The notes under the pieces were generated by a model. The model searched no databases. It was not told where the DNA came from and worked only from the letters and a program-made list of their open reading frames with translations. Both the position numbers and the translations under genes were made by a program. A DNA stretch of 64,000 bases. Origin: an uncultured Pelagibacteraceae bacterium (GTDB lineage: Bacteria > Pseudomonadota > Alphaproteobacteria > Pelagibacterales > Pelagibacteraceae). This document shows positions 18,141 through 26,854 of this stretch, in pieces. The stretch covers positions 124,001 to 188,000 of the forward strand of contig CACHGV010000002.1 in the NCBI GenBank assembly GCA_902579465.1, given 5' to 3'. The first letter of the stretch is position 1. Every line of letters starts with the position of its first letter.

Positions 18141-18476
18141 TTATTTAGACCACCACACTGTGTAGCTATTTCTAGAAATTATTATTGGAATATGATATTT
18201 TTTATTTTGATCTTCCATTTGAAATTTAATATTAATTTCTGAAACTATTTTTTTTTCTGAAAAATAATTATCGGTTTTACAAACCATTTCATACTCACAC
18301 TTACAGTCGTCTTTACTTAATTCAAATTCTTGGAGTATTCGTCCACCTTCATCAGATTTAGTCTCGCAGAAAACTTTTTTTTTTCCATTTTCATTAATTT
18401 GATAAATAATTACATCAACATTTGCAGCGTGCGAGCCATTTGTTGCATCCAATAAGTGAGAAGAGAAAGTTGCCAC
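18141..18476 (-). CDS. Transthyretin / 5-hydroxyisourate-hydrolase-like protein, divergent
   Basis: A 111-residue protein of the transthyretin-like fold. It keeps the N-terminal SSHLLDATNGSHAANV (the His and family signature 1), a GGR segment with the catalytic Arg, and YHIPIIIS with the second His. The diagnostic C-terminal YRGS tetrapeptide of HIU hydrolase is replaced by VWWSK. HIU hydrolase acts in urate breakdown, but no uricase or OHCU decarboxylase is nearby. The gene lies between a ThDP enzyme and a DmdA-like gene with gaps of two and one bases, so it may act on another substrate of that operon. Confidence 0.65.
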   Translation of the reverse strand: MATFSSHLLDATNGSHAANVDVIIYQINENGKKKVFCETKSDEGGRILQEFELSKDDCKCEYEMVCKTDNYFSEKKIVSEINIKFQMEDQNKKYHIPIIISRNSYTVWWSK

Positions 18477-18478
18477 AA

Positions 18479-20221
18479 TTATTCTATTGATGATTTCTCT
18501 CTTTTACTTGCAACTGCAGAGACTATTGGGCTTAATACAGGTTTAGCTTTAACGTTCACGCACGCAGGTTTTCCACTATCCATAGCTCTTTTAAGTGCTG
18601 GACCTAGCTCTTCTCTTTTATTAACTAATTCTCCATGTCCTCCAAAACCCTCAAATATCTTGTGAAATGGTATATCGCGGAAGTCAGTTCCCACACTTTT
18701 TCCACTTTTAAATAACCTCTCTTGTTGCTGACCAATTGAAGCAAGACCCCCGTTATTATCAATTACAACAGTAATAGGTTTTTTCTCATAAAATACACTT
18801 TCAATAGACATACCTCCTGATAAAAACGCACCATCACCACTTATCAGAACTACATTTGAATCTGGATTATGATTTTTAGCAGATAGAGCGAATGAAACTC
18901 CAACTCCTAACATACTAAAAGTTCCAGGATGCAATATTCCTTTTAATTTTTTCCCTTTGGCACCTGCGATATTGATTGCAATTTCTGACCAAAAATGAGT
19001 ATTTCCTCCATCGATAACAAGCCAATCATTTTCACTCATTGCATCTTGAACATCCAATGAAAGTTGTAGAGGGTGAATTTTTCCTCCATTTTTTTTAGAT
19101 GCTTCAGCTTCAATTTCTAATTCTTTCAAAGATTTATCTACCCACTCTTTCTTCTTTTTTTTATTCTCTTGAAACCACTTTGTATCTAAAGACCATTTAT
19201 TATTTTTTTTTAAGTTTGATAATGTATCTAAAAAAACACCAGGATCACTTAGCAAACTTAAATCTGCAGCTCTATTAAGTTCTAATTCTTCATGTGAACC
19301 ATTTACACAAACTAATTTTGTTGACTCTGGTATAAAAGGTGGATTTCCAAAATTTAATTGATTATCTAATCGTGCTCCAACGACAAGAACTAGATCTGAA
19401 TTGTGTAATGCAAATTCTGAAGGAGGATATTGATGTATATCAGCTAACCCCATGTAAGCGTTAGCCTCTTCTCCTAATAATTTTTGATGATACGGAACAT
19501 TAAAAATTGGAATATTTAAATTATTACCAGCTGCTTCAAGATTTTTTTCCGAATGTGACCACCAAACACCGTGTCCACCAATAATAACTGGTTTTTTTGA
19601 ATTACAAGCAAGTTCTAAGACTTCAGAGAGTGAATTTGGATCTGGCCACGCTTTAGATATAGGTTTTGCTTTTTGAGAATACGGTCTTTCCTCTAAGCCA
19701 ACTTCCTCTGCAAAAGATGAAAACATAATATCAACAGGGAGACTAAGATGTACAGCACCTGGGTATCCGTTAGTTGCAATATGATATGCTTTGTCTACAA
19801 ATTCTCTTATTCGAGTTCCATCTGTAATACTTGCGCTATATTTAGTTAAGGGGGCTGCAATTGAAACATCATCAATTTCTTTAAAACCACCTGAGCCTTG
19901 TCTTTTAAGACTACTAGATCCTGTAACGTAAATAATTGGACTTCTCTCACCCCAAGCTTCCATCATAGAAGGGACTGCATTTGTAAATCCTTCGGGTCCA
20001 ACTAAACATACTGATGGTTTACGAGTAATTCTTGTATTGCCGTCTGCTAAATGACCTGCAATCTGCTCATGAGGAGTGTTTATTACTTCAATTTGGCATT
20101 CAGCAAAACCTTCAATTGCTGGATTACAAAAACCCCCCGAAAGAGTGAAAACTTTGCTAATTCCTTTGTCTTTTAGAGCCCTTGCAAGTAATGCTCCACC
20201 TCTAATTTTATTTTCGCTCAT
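18479..20221 (-). CDS. Thiamine-diphosphate enzyme, acetolactate-synthase superfamily
   Basis: A 580-residue three-domain ThDP enzyme. The N-terminal pyrimidine-binding domain has the catalytic Glu in HEQ (E52), which rules out glyoxylate carboligase, where it is Val. The central domain is Rossmann-like. The C-terminal diphosphate-binding motif GDGAF with a downstream DNNGG is near residues 460-490. Relatives include acetolactate synthase, sulfoacetaldehyde acetyltransferase, oxalyl-CoA decarboxylase and benzoylformate decarboxylase. The 2-oxo acid substrate may come from the FMN hydroxy-acid oxidase encoded by the next gene upstream (20222-21385). No regulatory subunit gene is present, arguing against a biosynthetic IlvB. 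Confidence 0.82.
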   Translation of the reverse strand: MSENKIRGGALLARALKDKGISKVFTLSGGFCNPAIEGFAECQIEVINTPHEQIAGHLADGNTRITRKPSVCLVGPEGFTNAVPSMMEAWGERSPIIYVTGSSSLKRQGSGGFKEIDDVSIAAPLTKYSASITDGTRIREFVDKAYHIATNGYPGAVHLSLPVDIMFSSFAEEVGLEERPYSQKAKPISKAWPDPNSLSEVLELACNSKKPVIIGGHGVWWSHSEKNLEAAGNNLNIPIFNVPYHQKLLGEEANAYMGLADIHQYPPSEFALHNSDLVLVVGARLDNQLNFGNPPFIPESTKLVCVNGSHEELELNRAADLSLLSDPGVFLDTLSNLKKNNKWSLDTKWFQENKKKKKEWVDKSLKELEIEAEASKKNGGKIHPLQLSLDVQDAMSENDWLVIDGGNTHFWSEIAINIAGAKGKKLKGILHPGTFSMLGVGVSFALSAKNHNPDSNVVLISGDGAFLSGGMSIESVFYEKKPITVVIDNNGGLASIGQQQERLFKSGKSVGTDFRDIPFHKIFEGFGGHGELVNKREELGPALKRAMDSGKPACVNVKAKPVLSPIVSAVASKREKSSIE

Positions 20222-21385
20222 TTAGTAATCTACCTTATTTACAGTACTATCTATTACTATATTAGAAGTTACATCATTAATATCATTTAATCCTACTAAC
20301 CCGAGTGTCGTGCTGGCCTCTTCTTTAATTATTTCCACAATTCTCCTTAATCCTTTTCTTCCATCAGCTCCCATTGCGTACATTACTGGTCTACCAATCA
20401 TTGCATAATCCGCGCCAAATGCAAGCGCTCTCACGATATCACTTCCACTTCTTATTCCACTATCAAAGATTAAAGGAAATTCATTTCCTACTGATTTTCT
20501 GATTACTGGAAGCATATTTATTGCTGCCGTAGCGCTATCTAATTGTCTGCCTCCATGATTTGAAACTTGTATTGCATCAGCACCAGCTTCCTTAATTTTT
20601 ACTGCATCGTCAGGAGACATTACTCCTTTAATTATAAGTTTACCTTTCCATTTATCTCTCACTCTTTTAAGAGTATTCCAATCTGTAGAGCCTCTACTTT
20701 CTTTTCTTTTAAAAATACCATCTCCGCTTTTTGATGTTACATAGTTCATTGGTTTAGGAATGCCACTCAGTAAAGTAGAAAGAGACCAAGTAGGGTGAGT
20801 TGCAAAATCAAAAAACTGTTTTGGACCTATTTTAAAAGGGTAGGAGAAACCATTTTTATCATCTCTAGTTCGTCTTGAGAGTACTGGAACATCTACAGTT
20901 AATATTGCAACCTCGTATCCAGTATTCTTAGCTCTATCTAAAAGCTCCATAACAAAGTTTTCGTCTTGAAAAATATATAGTTGCATCCATGAGTGACCTT
21001 CTGAAAGTTCATACATTTTTTCTAAAGTTGTTGTAGAAGCCATAGAAACACAAGTAGGTATATTGTTTCTAGCACTTTCAGCTGCTAACATTGAGTCTGC
21101 TCCTGGCCACGATAAATTTGTCATTCCCATCGGAGCAAAACCAAATGGAAAATCAAATTCATATCCCAATACTTTTTTTTTGAGAGATCTTTTTTCAACA
21201 TTTCTTAATACTTTAGGTTCAAGTCTAATTTGATCTAAAGCTCTGCTATTTATTTCTGCTAATTTTTCATCTCCAGATGCACCATCAATAAAATCAAAAA
21301 CTAATTTAGGTAGACGTTTACGTGACAGTTCCCTTGCGTCTTTAATACTAAAAATTTTTTGACTTGGTAAAATATTATCACTCAT
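20222..21385 (-). CDS. FMN-dependent 2-hydroxy-acid oxidase/dehydrogenase
   Basis: A 387-residue TIM-barrel flavoprotein of the glycolate oxidase / L-lactate dehydrogenase (LldD) family. The active-site segment SNHGGRQLD, with base His and substrate Arg, lies near residue 276; the FMN-phosphate loop is in DSGIRSGSDIVRALAFGA. It oxidises an L-2-hydroxy acid to the 2-oxo acid. Its stop is directly followed by the ThDP enzyme start, and its own start overlaps the peptidase E stop by eight bases. This supports a shared pathway of hydroxy acid to oxo acid to decarboxylation, substrate unidentified. Confidence 0.9.
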   Translation of the reverse strand: MSDNILPSQKIFSIKDARELSRKRLPKLVFDFIDGASGDEKLAEINSRALDQIRLEPKVLRNVEKRSLKKKVLGYEFDFPFGFAPMGMTNLSWPGADSMLAAESARNNIPTCVSMASTTTLEKMYELSEGHSWMQLYIFQDENFVMELLDRAKNTGYEVAILTVDVPVLSRRTRDDKNGFSYPFKIGPKQFFDFATHPTWSLSTLLSGIPKPMNYVTSKSGDGIFKRKESRGSTDWNTLKRVRDKWKGKLIIKGVMSPDDAVKIKEAGADAIQVSNHGGRQLDSATAAINMLPVIRKSVGNEFPLIFDSGIRSGSDIVRALAFGADYAMIGRPVMYAMGADGRKGLRRIVEIIKEEASTTLGLVGLNDINDVTSNIVIDSTVNKVDY

Positions 21386-22070
21386 TATTAACTTTAATAT
21401 ATTCTTTTAAATTAAGTTGTTTATTTTGATCAACAAAATAAGCATTATGACTTTCTCTGGAAGAATAAACCTCTGTTGGTTTTCCGTCAATAAAAAGTAC
21501 TGCAACTCCATCATCTACAGCTATACCACTTGGTAAAATTTTATTATTTATATTTTCTCTGAATTTATAAGCTCTTTTTACATCTGAATAATGTGGAGTA
21601 AAACTTCCAGATATAAGTCCAACACCACTTAACGGTTTAAAGCCAGGTCCATCTGAGTCTGTGAGAAAATAATCAAACCAACATGCAGCTCCAGCACTTA
21701 CACCAGAAACAATTATTCCTGAGTTATAAACTTCTTTAAAAATATTAATTAAATTATTTCTTTTCCATAAGTCGAGCATGAATTTAGTATTTCCTCCACC
21801 AATATAAATAGCATCTAAATTTGAAATCCAGTTTTCAAAACCCTTAACACTGGAGACAAGGTTGAAGTGAGAAACTTTAAAGTTAGTATTTTTAAATCTT
21901 TTATAGAATAGCTCAGTTTTTTTTACGTCATCATTACTAGCAGTTGGCAAAAATCCTATAGAGCAGTTTTTTTTACCTATTTGATCTAAACAAAATTGAT
22001 CTAAATCACCATCCTCATTATGAGTGAAACCACCACCTCCAACTGTTATTATTTTTTTTTTAGCCTTCAC
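21378..22070 (-). CDS. Peptidase E family (S51) serine hydrolase
   Basis: A 230-residue protein with the nucleophile-elbow Ser in GVSAGAACW (about residue 124), a preceding YIGGGNTKFML segment, and the FTPHYSD and AVDDGVAVLF segments. This is the dipeptidase E / cyanophycinase-like S51 fold. Members cleave N-terminal Asp dipeptides or related amides. It overlaps the downstream FMN oxidase by eight bases and lies 14 bases from a GcvT-fold gene, so it belongs to this catabolic operon. The peptide ABC transporter that starts divergently at 23430 could supply its substrate. Confidence 0.85.
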   Translation of the reverse strand: MKAKKKIITVGGGGFTHNEDGDLDQFCLDQIGKKNCSIGFLPTASNDDVKKTELFYKRFKNTNFKVSHFNLVSSVKGFENWISNLDAIYIGGGNTKFMLDLWKRNNLINIFKEVYNSGIIVSGVSAGAACWFDYFLTDSDGPGFKPLSGVGLISGSFTPHYSDVKRAYKFRENINNKILPSGIAVDDGVAVLFIDGKPTEVYSSRESHNAYFVDQNKQLNLKEYIKVNNE

Positions 22071-22083
22071 TGAATAAATTTTT

Positions 22084-23313
22084 TTAATTTGTGGTTTTAA
22101 TACCAGGCCAAGGATTTGGCGCTTCAGGAATATTTCTATTTAGACCTCTAACTATTTCTCCTTTTGCATCATACATTGGCAATTTACAGATTTCTCCTTT
22201 ATGTACTTTTCCATCAGTGCATTTAACATCAACAACATCTCCTGGTCCATTTTCATTATTATAGAGGTGCACAATACCAACTCCACAAATTTGATATGGC
22301 GACCAAGTGCTAGAAGTTATTTTACCAATATTTTTTTCATTTATTTTAATATCTTCACCTTTAATAGCAGTTCCCTCTGCAACTCTAATTCCCCAAGTCT
22401 TACATTTTTTATCTGATTTCATGAGAGCTTCTTTTCCAATAAAATCTTCTTTATCAAAATTTATAAAACGCCCTAGACCGACTGAAAATGGATTTGTTTT
22501 TTTTGTAAAATCTTGTCCTGCAGAAAGCAAACCAGCCTCAATTCTTCTACATCTAAAACCTGGAGTGGCAACTAAAATCATACCTAATTTTTTTCCTTCC
22601 TCGAGAATGTAATCTCCAATTTTTTCAGTTTCATTTTCGGGTCTGAAATAAATTTCCCAACCTAACTCATTTGTAAAACCACTTCGGCTTACAATTACTT
22701 TTTGATCTAAGATTTGTAATTCTTTCCAATCAAAGTACTTCCAATCATTCTCTGAAAAATCTTCAGCTATATTTTCAAGTAGTTTCATTGAAAATGGGCC
22801 TTGAATTTGACTTACCCATACCTCAGGATCTTTTATTTCAACATTCATATTTTTAGAGTGAGCTTTATACCAAGAAAAAAGATCCCCATCTGCTTGTGCA
22901 AACCAATATTTATCCTCTTCAAGTTTTAATAGAACTCCGTCAGTAATCATTCCTCCATCGTGATAGCAAGCGAATTGGTAAGAGCATCTTCCTTTCGATA
23001 TTTTTGATACATCTCTTGGAAATATTTTTTGTAATAACTTAAGTGAGTCTGGGCCGGATATTTCAAATGGATGTTCACCAGTATGTCTAAATATTATCTC
23101 CTGCCTCCCTTTCCAATACATTTCCTCAGGACTTACATTAGATAGTTTCTCTAGTGTTAATCTTCCAGCATAATTAGAATACTCTGGGTCATAAGGTAGC
23201 TCCTGGTAAGTTAATGGATGAACTTGAATTGATCTTGCAAGCTCCAAAGAGTTTGAATTTTCAAGGTTAACAGGCTTTACAGTAAACCTGTATTTATTGA
23301 TTAAATCTTTCAT
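22084..23313 (-). CDS. GcvT-fold aminomethyltransferase family protein, DmdA-related
   Basis: A 409-residue member of the GcvT/DmdA superfamily. Recognisable segments are FEISGPDSLKLLQKI, DGVLLKLEEDKYWF, IQGPFSMKL, SRSGFTNELGWEIYF and RRIEAGLLSAGQDFT. The last two correspond to the folate-binding core. It is clearly paralogous to 16973-18139 but differs at the N-terminus (no SRRIRRTPF segment) and has an extended C-terminus, so the DMSP call is not transferred. It probably moves a methyl or methylene group to tetrahydrofolate. It is first in the leftward operon and shares a 116-base divergent region with the peptide transporter. Confidence 0.82.
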   Translation of the reverse strand: MKDLINKYRFTVKPVNLENSNSLELARSIQVHPLTYQELPYDPEYSNYAGRLTLEKLSNVSPEEMYWKGRQEIIFRHTGEHPFEISGPDSLKLLQKIFPRDVSKISKGRCSYQFACYHDGGMITDGVLLKLEEDKYWFAQADGDLFSWYKAHSKNMNVEIKDPEVWVSQIQGPFSMKLLENIAEDFSENDWKYFDWKELQILDQKVIVSRSGFTNELGWEIYFRPENETEKIGDYILEEGKKLGMILVATPGFRCRRIEAGLLSAGQDFTKKTNPFSVGLGRFINFDKEDFIGKEALMKSDKKCKTWGIRVAEGTAIKGEDIKINEKNIGKITSSTWSPYQICGVGIVHLYNNENGPGDVVDVKCTDGKVHKGEICKLPMYDAKGEIVRGLNRNIPEAPNPWPGIKTTN

Positions 23314-23429
23314 TATTTTTTTTTTAAATAATCAAAATACATCAATAAAACAATTAAAAAAGAACCATTTTCACTGTTGCTATATAAGATGCTAATTGTT
23401 ACCTTTTATTTTTTTAAAGAGAGGAAATT

Positions 23430-24917
23430 ATGAAAAACATTTTTAAATTGATATCAGTTTCATTGGTATCACTGTTTGTAACATTTTCTTTTGCCAATGC
23501 ATCAAGCGGTGTTTTTAAATTATCTCATGATGTTGGTTTTGGAAAAGATACAAATTTAGACGCAATTACTAAGGGACGACTGTTTCAGGTAGTAATAATG
23601 ACACAGAACCGTCTTGTAAGAAAAGATCTTAAAGGGGTAACATCTCCTGAGCTTGCAACTGACTGGTCAGGAAATGCAGATGCTACAGAATGGACTTTTA
23701 ACTTAAGAAAAGGTGTTAAATTCCATGACGGATCTGATTTTGACGCAGAGGATGTAAAATATTCTTTGATGAGAGTTAAAGATCCTGAAATTGGTTCGCC
23801 TGCAAAGAAAAGTATGAGTGCAGTAACAGACATAGAGGTTATAGACTCACACACAGTTAAAATGAAGTTGAATACATCTTTTGCAGATTTTCCACTTTTA
23901 CTAACTGATTATAGACTAAGAATGATACCTAATGGATCAGGTGATACTATTGGAAAAACAGGTATTGGAACTGGACCTTTTATAGTAGAAAAGTTTGATG
24001 CTGAAGGAACAACAATTCTTAAAGCAAACCCAGATTATTGGGAAGGAGCACCTAAACTTTCTGAAGTTCACGTAATAGCTATTCCAGATGGTCAAGCTAG
24101 AATTCAAGCTCTACTTACTGGACAGATTGATATGAATAGATATGTTCCATTCAATCAGAAAAAAATATTTGATGGTAATTCAAAGTTCAATGTATCGGTG
24201 ATACCTACAGGAAATTGGAGAGGTATGGTAATGAGAACGGATGTTGCACCATTTGATGATCCAAGAGTAAGAAAGGCTGTTAGAATAGCTGTAGATAGAC
24301 AAGAATTAGTTGATCTTGTTATGGCAGGAGCAGCAACAGTATCTTGTGATACTCCAGTTGCACCTTCGGATCAATACAGAATGAAAAAGAAGTGCCCGCC
24401 ACAACATGCTACTGCTAAAAAATTACTTGCAGAGGCAGGTTATCCAGATGGTATTGAGTTCACAATTCACGTATCTACAAAAGAACCAACATGGCCAACT
24501 ATTGCTGAAGTATTACAACAACAATTTGCTAAAGCTAACATAAGAGCGGATATTCAAATGACACCTTCAAAAAGTTATTGGAATGAAACTTGGATGAAAA
24601 AGCCAGTAGCAATGACACGTTGGAATGAGAGACCTGCAGACAGTATTTTGCACGAAGCTTATCATAGTGAAGCAAAATGGAATGAGTCTTTCTACAAAAG
24701 TGCTTCTTTTGACAAGAATTTAGCTGATGCTAGAGGTGAGTTAAATTTCAGTAAAAGAAAAGCAGCATATATCAATGCTCAAAAAACACTATGGGAAGAG
24801 TCTGGAACTATGATTCCTTACCATGTATCTAGATTGGTTGTCACATCTTCTAAAGTGAAAAATCTCGACGAAGTTGAGTATTTTTCGATAAGATGGCACA
24901 CAGTAAGTGTTGACTAA
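23430..24917 (+). CDS. Peptide/nickel-type ABC transporter substrate-binding protein (SBP_bac_5)
   Basis: A 495-residue DppA/OppA-class binding protein. It has a signal peptide with a hydrophobic stretch (about residues 7-24, ending TFSFANA), then the family segments ATEWTFNLRKGVKFHDGSDFDAEDV, GTGPF and ADYW-like NPDYW. It binds peptides, opines or other large solutes in the periplasm. GAGAGGAAA 4-5 bases before the ATG is a fair ribosome-binding site. The gene opens a complete transporter operon (to 28882). The ligand is not predictable, but the divergent operon with peptidase E suggests a small amide or peptide. Confidence 0.9.
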   Translation: MKNIFKLISVSLVSLFVTFSFANASSGVFKLSHDVGFGKDTNLDAITKGRLFQVVIMTQNRLVRKDLKGVTSPELATDWSGNADATEWTFNLRKGVKFHDGSDFDAEDVKYSLMRVKDPEIGSPAKKSMSAVTDIEVIDSHTVKMKLNTSFADFPLLLTDYRLRMIPNGSGDTIGKTGIGTGPFIVEKFDAEGTTILKANPDYWEGAPKLSEVHVIAIPDGQARIQALLTGQIDMNRYVPFNQKKIFDGNSKFNVSVIPTGNWRGMVMRTDVAPFDDPRVRKAVRIAVDRQELVDLVMAGAATVSCDTPVAPSDQYRMKKKCPPQHATAKKLLAEAGYPDGIEFTIHVSTKEPTWPTIAEVLQQQFAKANIRADIQMTPSKSYWNETWMKKPVAMTRWNERPADSILHEAYHSEAKWNESFYKSASFDKNLADARGELNFSKRKAAYINAQKTLWEESGTMIPYHVSRLVVTSSKVKNLDEVEYFSIRWHTVSVD

Positions 24918-24925
24918 TAATTTTT

Positions 24926-24957
24926 GTTTTACAGGCCTTTAAGTAGGCCTGTAAAAC
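24926..24957 (+). terminator. Perfect hairpin after the binding-protein gene
   Basis: GTTTTACAGGCCT (24926-24938), loop TTAAGT, AGGCCTGTAAAAC (24945-24957): a perfect 13-bp stem nine bases after the stop. No strong T-run follows on the + strand (CTCTTTAATTT). It may be a weak attenuator or an mRNA-stabilising structure that raises binding-protein expression over the permeases, as in the Pot-type operon at 13690. Confidence 0.65.
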
Positions 24958-25000
24958 CTCTTTAATTTCTAAATAAATAATTTAAAATTTAAGTATTCTT

Positions 25001-25957
25001 ATGCTTTTTTTAATTATAAAAAGAATCCTATTAGGCTTAATAACTTTATTTATAGTATCTTTAATCACTTTTGTTGGAACTGAGATTTTACCTGGTGACG
25101 CGTGTACAACATATCTTGAGAGACAAGCATTCGGGGAGCAATTAGAAGCTTGTTATAGAAGATTAGGTTTGAACGTTCCTGCATATGAGAGATATGTATC
25201 TTGGGCCGTAAATGCTATTCAAGGAGACTTTGGTTATTCTTTAAGCGGAGAAATGCCAATTAAAGAGGTTCTAGGACCACGAATTAAAAATTCATTAGTT
25301 CTAGCATCAGCTGCCATTTTTATTGGTATACCGATTGCTTTGATATTAGGAATTGTTACTGCTCTTTGGAGAGACAAATTACCTGACGTTGCAATTTCAA
25401 CAGTAACTATTTTTGCTATGACTATTCCAGAGTTTATTAGTGCTACTTTATTAATTTTAATAATTGCAATATGGTTAGAGTGGTTACCAGGGATTGTTAT
25501 TGTTCCAACTGATGTTTCATTCTTTGAACTATTACCAAATATTATTTTACCAGTAATCGCTATTGCAATGATTATGACAGCTCACATGGCAAGGATGGTA
25601 AGATCAAGTGTAATTCAAGTTATGGCAAGTGAATATGTTCAAATGGCAATTTTAAAAGGCGTTCCATATTGGAAAATGGTTTTTAAACATGTTTTACCAA
25701 ATGCGTTGTTACCGGCTATTAATGTTGTAGCTTTAACAATTGCATGGTTATTAGGTGGCGTGGTTGTAACTGAGGTTGTATTCAATTACCCTGGTCTTGG
25801 AAGGTTAGTTATCGAGTCTATTTCGAATAGAGATTTGCCTACTGTTCAAGCTTTAGCAATAATTCTTGCATCTATATATGTTAGTATAAATCTATTAGCA
25901 GATCTGATGACACTGATGCTTAATCCAAGATTAAAGACGTTACAGATTAGAAAATAA
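25001..25957 (+). CDS. Peptide-type ABC transporter permease (DppB-like)
   Basis: A 318-residue permease with six predicted helices. TM1 begins at residue 1-20 (MLFLIIKRILLGLITLF), a periplasmic loop contains the conserved LPGDACTTYLERQ part, and the EAA motif is in EYVQMAILKGVPYWKMVFKHVLPNALLP. This is the DppB/OppB family. It forms the channel with the DppC-like protein encoded one base after its stop. No Shine-Dalgarno is evident before its ATG. Confidence 0.92.
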   Translation: MLFLIIKRILLGLITLFIVSLITFVGTEILPGDACTTYLERQAFGEQLEACYRRLGLNVPAYERYVSWAVNAIQGDFGYSLSGEMPIKEVLGPRIKNSLVLASAAIFIGIPIALILGIVTALWRDKLPDVAISTVTIFAMTIPEFISATLLILIIAIWLEWLPGIVIVPTDVSFFELLPNIILPVIAIAMIMTAHMARMVRSSVIQVMASEYVQMAILKGVPYWKMVFKHVLPNALLPAINVVALTIAWLLGGVVVTEVVFNYPGLGRLVIESISNRDLPTVQALAIILASIYVSINLLADLMTLMLNPRLKTLQIRK

Positions 25958-25958
25958 T

Positions 25959-26852
25959 ATGAAATTGGATAATATTTATCAGGAAGAAAAAAAAAGTAAT
26001 TTCGCAAAAGTCTCTGAGATAATAATTACAATGGCCTCAAGACCGTCAGGATTTATTGGTTTAAGTATATTGATTTTCCACGTAATTCTTGCATTTATTA
26101 GCCCTTACATTGCGCCATATGACTTTAAAGCGATAAACCCAACTTTAATGCTACAGGCTCCTTCTGCTGAATATTGGTTTGGAACTGATGATCTTGGAAG
26201 GGACGTTTTTACAAGAACAATTTTAGGTGGAAGAACAGCTTTAACAATTACTTTCTTTGGATCTTTGATAGCACTACTTTGGGGTGGTCTATTAGGAATT
26301 TTTTGTGGACTAGTTGGTGGGAAAACTGACGATATAGTGATGAGAATAGTTGATGCATTTTTATCTATTCCGTGGATATTGGCAATGTTGTTAATTGTAT
26401 CTCTGTTAGGTACATCAACCGAAGTATTAATACCTGCCTTGGGTTTCTTTTATGGTAAGGGAATTGTAAGAGTAGCAAGAGCTGCAACCCATGATGTTAT
26501 TGCAAAAGACTTTATTGTATCTGCTAGAGCAAGAGGGCACAGTAATTTTTCAATAATATGGAATGAGATAATTCCAAATGTAAGAGATGCAATTTTAGTG
26601 GAAGGTGCAATGAGATGGTCATGGATGCTACTTGGCTTTAGTTCTTTGTCATTCCTAGGTTTTGGTGTTAGTCCTCCAACTCCAGATTGGGGACTGATGA
26701 TATCAAACGCCAGAGGTTTAATGTCTTTTGCTTATTGGTCGGTGATAGCTCCAATAGTTGGTTTGAGCAGTTTAATAATTGGCATCAATTTGACAGCTGA
26801 TGCTTTTGCTAAAGCATTAGGTATAGATAGATCAACAAAAGCTCCAGTTTAA
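25959..26852 (+). CDS. Peptide-type ABC transporter permease (DppC-like)
   Basis: A 297-residue permease. A cytoplasmic N-terminus, TM1 and the FGTDDLGRDVFTRTILGGRTAL segment are the hallmark of DppC/OppC; the EAA loop is in SARARGHSNFSIIWNEIIPN. It has six predicted helices and pairs with the DppB-like protein. It is one base after dppB and two bases before the ATPase gene, so the operon is tightly coupled. Confidence 0.92.
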   Translation: MKLDNIYQEEKKSNFAKVSEIIITMASRPSGFIGLSILIFHVILAFISPYIAPYDFKAINPTLMLQAPSAEYWFGTDDLGRDVFTRTILGGRTALTITFFGSLIALLWGGLLGIFCGLVGGKTDDIVMRIVDAFLSIPWILAMLLIVSLLGTSTEVLIPALGFFYGKGIVRVARAATHDVIAKDFIVSARARGHSNFSIIWNEIIPNVRDAILVEGAMRWSWMLLGFSSLSFLGFGVSPPTPDWGLMISNARGLMSFAYWSVIAPIVGLSSLIIGINLTADAFAKALGIDRSTKAPV

Positions 26853-26854
26853 AA

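Noticed and set aside
18479..20221. Glyoxylate carboligase
   Set aside because: The catalytic-Glu position is Glu (HEQ), whereas Gcl has Val; the wider acetolactate-synthase superfamily call is kept.
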